This document shows positions 61,885-64,000 of a DNA stretch of 64,000 bases, one piece after another. Below the pieces are notes generated by a model, which was given only the letters and a program-made list of their open reading frames with translations, was not told the DNA's origin and did not search any database. Position 1 is the stretch's first letter; each line of letters begins with the position of its first letter. The DNA comes from Qipengyuania gaetbuli (GTDB lineage Bacteria; Pseudomonadota; Alphaproteobacteria; Sphingomonadales; Sphingomonadaceae): positions 1-64,000 of the forward strand of contig NZ_JAIVLR010000003.1 in NCBI RefSeq assembly GCF_020524765.1, read 5' to 3'. Made by a program: the position numbers and the translations under genes.

Positions 61885-63690
61885 TCAGGCGGCGGTGGCG
61901 AATGCCTCTTCGCCCAGTGCCATCAGGCTGTCCGAGCCCGCTTCCAGCTTGCGGCGCAGTGCGCCGGCATCCGGCAGGCAGCGGTCCATGTAATAGCGCG
62001 CGGTGGCCAGCTTCTGTTCGTAGAATGCCTTGTCGTCACCGGCAGTGCCGAGCTTGGCGTGAGCCACCTTGGACATCTTCAGCCACATCAGGCCCAGCGT
62101 CACGATGCCCATGATGTGCATGTAGTGATGGGCACCCGCACCGAGGTGGTTCGGGTTCTGCATCGCATTCTGCATGAACCACATAGTCGCGGCCTGCTGC
62201 TGGCCGAGGGCCTTTTCCAGCTGCTCGGCCATGTCCTTGAGCTCGTCGATTTCCTTCGCCGCGGCGATTTCCTCGCCGACATGCTTGAAGAAGGCCTGGA
62301 CCGCGGCGCCGCCCTTCTGGGCCAGCTTGCGGCCGCACAGGTCCATCGCCTGCACGCCGTTGGTGCCTTCGTATATCTGGGCGATGCGGGCATCACGCAC
62401 GAACTGGCTCATGCCCCATTCCTCGATGTAGCCGTGGCCGCCGAAGACCTGCTGCATGTTGGTGGCGACTTCATAGCCCTTGTCGGTGCCATACCCCTTG
62501 ATGACCGGGGTCATCAGGCCGAGCAGGAGATCGGCCTGCTCGCGCTCTTCCTCGGTCTGCGCCTTGTGGGTCAGGTCGACCAGCAGGCCGCCCCACAGGG
62601 CGAGCGCGCGCATGCCCTCGGTGAAGGCCTTTGCATCCATGAGCATCCGGCGAACGTCGGGGTGGACGAAGATCGGGTCGGCCTGCGCCTCGGGCTCTGC
62701 CGGACCGGTCAGGGCACGGCCCTGGCGGCGGTCGAGCGCGTAGGCCACAGCGTTCTGGTAGGCGACTTCGGCCTGGCTGAGGCCCTGGATGCCGACGCCG
62801 AGGCGCGCGGCATTCATCATGATGAACATGGCAGCGAGGCCCTTGTTCTCTTCGCCGACCATCCAGCCCGTCGCGCCGTCATAGTTGAGCACGCAGGTCG
62901 AGTTGCCGTGGATGCCCATCTTGTGTTCGATCGAGCCGCACATCACGCCGTTGCGCTCGCCCGGCGTGCCGTCTTCGTTCACGATGAACTTCGGCACCAC
63001 GAAGAGCGAGATGCCCTTGGTGCTGTCCGGGGCGCCCGGCGTCTTGGCCAGCACGAGGTGGATGATGTTTTCGGACATGTCGTGTTCGCCGGCCGAGATG
63101 AAGATCTTCGTGCCAGTGATCGAATAGGAACCGTCACCGTTCGGAACGGCCTTGGTACGGATCATGCCAAGGTCGGTGCCGCAGTGCGGCTCGGTAAGGT
63201 TCATCGTGCCGGTCCACTCGCCCGAGACCATCTTGGGCAGGTACATCGCCTTCTGCTCTTCGGACCCCTTGGCGACCAACGCGGAAATCGCACCGTTGGT
63301 GAGGCCCGGATACATTCCGAAGGCCTGGTTGGCGCTGGAGATGAATTCTTCCATCACGAAGCCGAGGACATGGGGCATGCCCTGGCCGCCGAATTCCTCC
63401 GAATGCGCCAGCGTGCCCCAGCCCGCTTCACGGAACTGGTCGAAAGCCTCCTTGAACCCCGGAGGCGTCGTGACCGAACCGTCGTCGTTACGCACGCAGC
63501 CATGCTCGTCACCGATGCGATTGAGCGGCGCGAGGACTTCCGCACAGAATTTGCCGCCTTCGTTGATCACGGCATCGGTGACATCGTCGGTCGCCATTTC
63601 GAAGCCCGGAAGGTTTCCGTAGCTGGCGAGGTCGAGCACTTCGTTAATGATGAAGCGCGTGTCGCGGGTGGGTGCGGTGTAAACGGGCAT
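61885..63690 (-). CDS. Acyl-CoA dehydrogenase (DmdC/long type with C-terminal extension)
   Basis: A flavoprotein of 601 residues that oxidises acyl-CoA to enoyl-CoA. MPVYTAPTRDTRFIINEVLDL is the N-terminal extension typical of this long group; GWGTLAHSEEFGGQGMP, MNLTEPHCGTDLGMIRTKA (FAD loop) and QVFGGHGYIEEWGMSQFVRDARIAQIYEGTNGVQAMDL (catalytic Glu in YEGTNG) follow, and a helical C-terminal domain closes the protein. The DmdC-like family includes enzymes for 3-methylmercaptopropionyl-CoA as well as medium and long fatty acyl-CoAs; the substrate is not settled. AAGGA lies seven to eight bases before ATG at 63690. Confidence 0.93.
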   Translation of the reverse strand: MPVYTAPTRDTRFIINEVLDLASYGNLPGFEMATDDVTDAVINEGGKFCAEVLAPLNRIGDEHGCVRNDDGSVTTPPGFKEAFDQFREAGWGTLAHSEEFGGQGMPHVLGFVMEEFISSANQAFGMYPGLTNGAISALVAKGSEEQKAMYLPKMVSGEWTGTMNLTEPHCGTDLGMIRTKAVPNGDGSYSITGTKIFISAGEHDMSENIIHLVLAKTPGAPDSTKGISLFVVPKFIVNEDGTPGERNGVMCGSIEHKMGIHGNSTCVLNYDGATGWMVGEENKGLAAMFIMMNAARLGVGIQGLSQAEVAYQNAVAYALDRRQGRALTGPAEPEAQADPIFVHPDVRRMLMDAKAFTEGMRALALWGGLLVDLTHKAQTEEEREQADLLLGLMTPVIKGYGTDKGYEVATNMQQVFGGHGYIEEWGMSQFVRDARIAQIYEGTNGVQAMDLCGRKLAQKGGAAVQAFFKHVGEEIAAAKEIDELKDMAEQLEKALGQQQAATMWFMQNAMQNPNHLGAGAHHYMHIMGIVTLGLMWLKMSKVAHAKLGTAGDDKAFYEQKLATARYYMDRCLPDAGALRRKLEAGSDSLMALGEEAFATAA

Positions 63691-63751
63691 GTTGGGTCCT
63701 TGGAGAGAGGTTATCTTTAGCTTTGGCTTCTCGCCGGGGAGGAAAGCGAAT

Positions 63752-64000
63752 TCAGTCCAGCTGTTCTTCGACAAGGGTGATGAACTCGGTCAGTTCCTTG
63801 ATCGAGCTGTCGATGTCGGCTCGCTGCGCCTTGAGTTTCGCGACGTGCTTGCGACACTTTTCAAGCGTCACACGGCGCTGCTCGGCGCGCCCGTCGTCAA
63901 GGTCGTAAAGGTCGATCATCTCGCGGATTTCGGTGAGCGAGAAGCCCACGTTCTTCGCCCGCATGATCCAGGCCAGGCGCGCGCGGTCGCGCTTCGAGTA
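63752..64000 (-). CDS. MerR-family regulator, C-terminal part, 5' end outside window
   Basis: The frame is open to the end of the window and gives the last 82 residues of a MerR-type activator. SKRDRARLAWIMRAKNVGFSLTEIREMIDLYD is the second half of the DNA-binding domain, and the rest is the dimerisation coiled coil (EKCRKHVAKLKAQRADIDSSIKEL). There is no C-terminal metal-binding Cys pair. It resembles the LiuR type that controls branched-chain amino acid and fatty acid catabolism, which fits the acyl-CoA dehydrogenase 61 bases downstream. The link is inference. Confidence 0.82.
   Translation of the reverse strand, partial: YSKRDRARLAWIMRAKNVGFSLTEIREMIDLYDLDDGRAEQRRVTLEKCRKHVAKLKAQRADIDSSIKELTEFITLVEEQLD

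Noticed and set aside
62059..63720. 553-codon open frame antisense to the acyl-CoA dehydrogenase gene
   Set aside because: His/Asp/Val-rich shadow of a well-supported gene.

Overview
The window is a GC-rich, tightly packed stretch of an alphaproteobacterial chromosome. The gene content and order suggest Sphingomonadales, most likely the Erythrobacteraceae (Erythrobacter/Qipengyuania group). Supporting points are the cluster hrcA-grpE beside rph-rdgB-hemW, the cluster of a penicillin-binding-protein activator beside rsmI-yraN-gshB, an alphaproteobacterial-type heat-shock promoter ahead of dnaK, PhaR, and several families I associate with sphingomonads ('vgr related' metalloprotease-like, DOMON-like, two-cysteine NifU-like scaffold, alpha/beta hydrolase-OsmC fusion). 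This taxonomic call is an inference from family knowledge; no search was run. I found no rRNA, tRNA, CRISPR array, insertion sequence or prophage, and no gene-free stretch above 300 bases.

Layout. 1-4.6 kb: the 3' end of a large secreted repeat protein (DUF7507-like) followed by its probable type I exporter (ABC protein and HlyD-type adaptor). 4.6-9.0 kb, leftward: a small hydrophilic ORF, a translationally coupled sulfotransferase/class IV aminotransferase/CPA2 antiporter operon, and a protein with an N-terminal cysteine cluster. 9.1-12.7 kb, leftward: pyruvate dehydrogenase E3 and E2 with a thioesterase and a small membrane protein between them. 12.8-24.3 kb: universal stress protein, then a long leftward run of RNase R, M28 peptidase, ProRS, PhaR, alanine racemase, MFS transporter, NifU-like scaffold, CvpA and RadA. 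24.4-36.3 kb: patatin-like protein, metallo-beta-lactamase fold hydrolase, dnaK-dnaJ, a copper chaperone group, a DUF885 peptidase and hrcA-grpE. 36.3-43.7 kb: RNase PH, RdgB, CAP protein, HemW, XerC, GshB, YraN, RsmI, PBP activator. 43.8-53.5 kb: ParE with two unknown envelope proteins, hydrolase-OsmC, an ECF sigma factor with a membrane partner, and a MoxR ATPase/VWA protein pair interrupted by a soluble chemoreceptor. 53.5-64 kb: NamZ-like muramidase, DOMON-like protein, TyrRS, PilZ protein, MFS exporter, cysteine synthase, S9 peptidase, acyl-CoA dehydrogenase and a truncated MerR regulator.

Most of the window is housekeeping. Many neighbours overlap by 4 or 8 bases (ATGA, GTGA or TTGA junctions), and convergent pairs often share or abut stop codons. 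The parts most worth a second look are the secreted repeat protein and exporter with a strong hairpin between them, the coupled sulfotransferase/aminotransferase genes (the aminotransferase appears to lack the usual PLP-contacting glutamate), the cysteine-cluster protein, the ECF sigma/membrane pair, and the interrupted MoxR-chemoreceptor-VWA segment.
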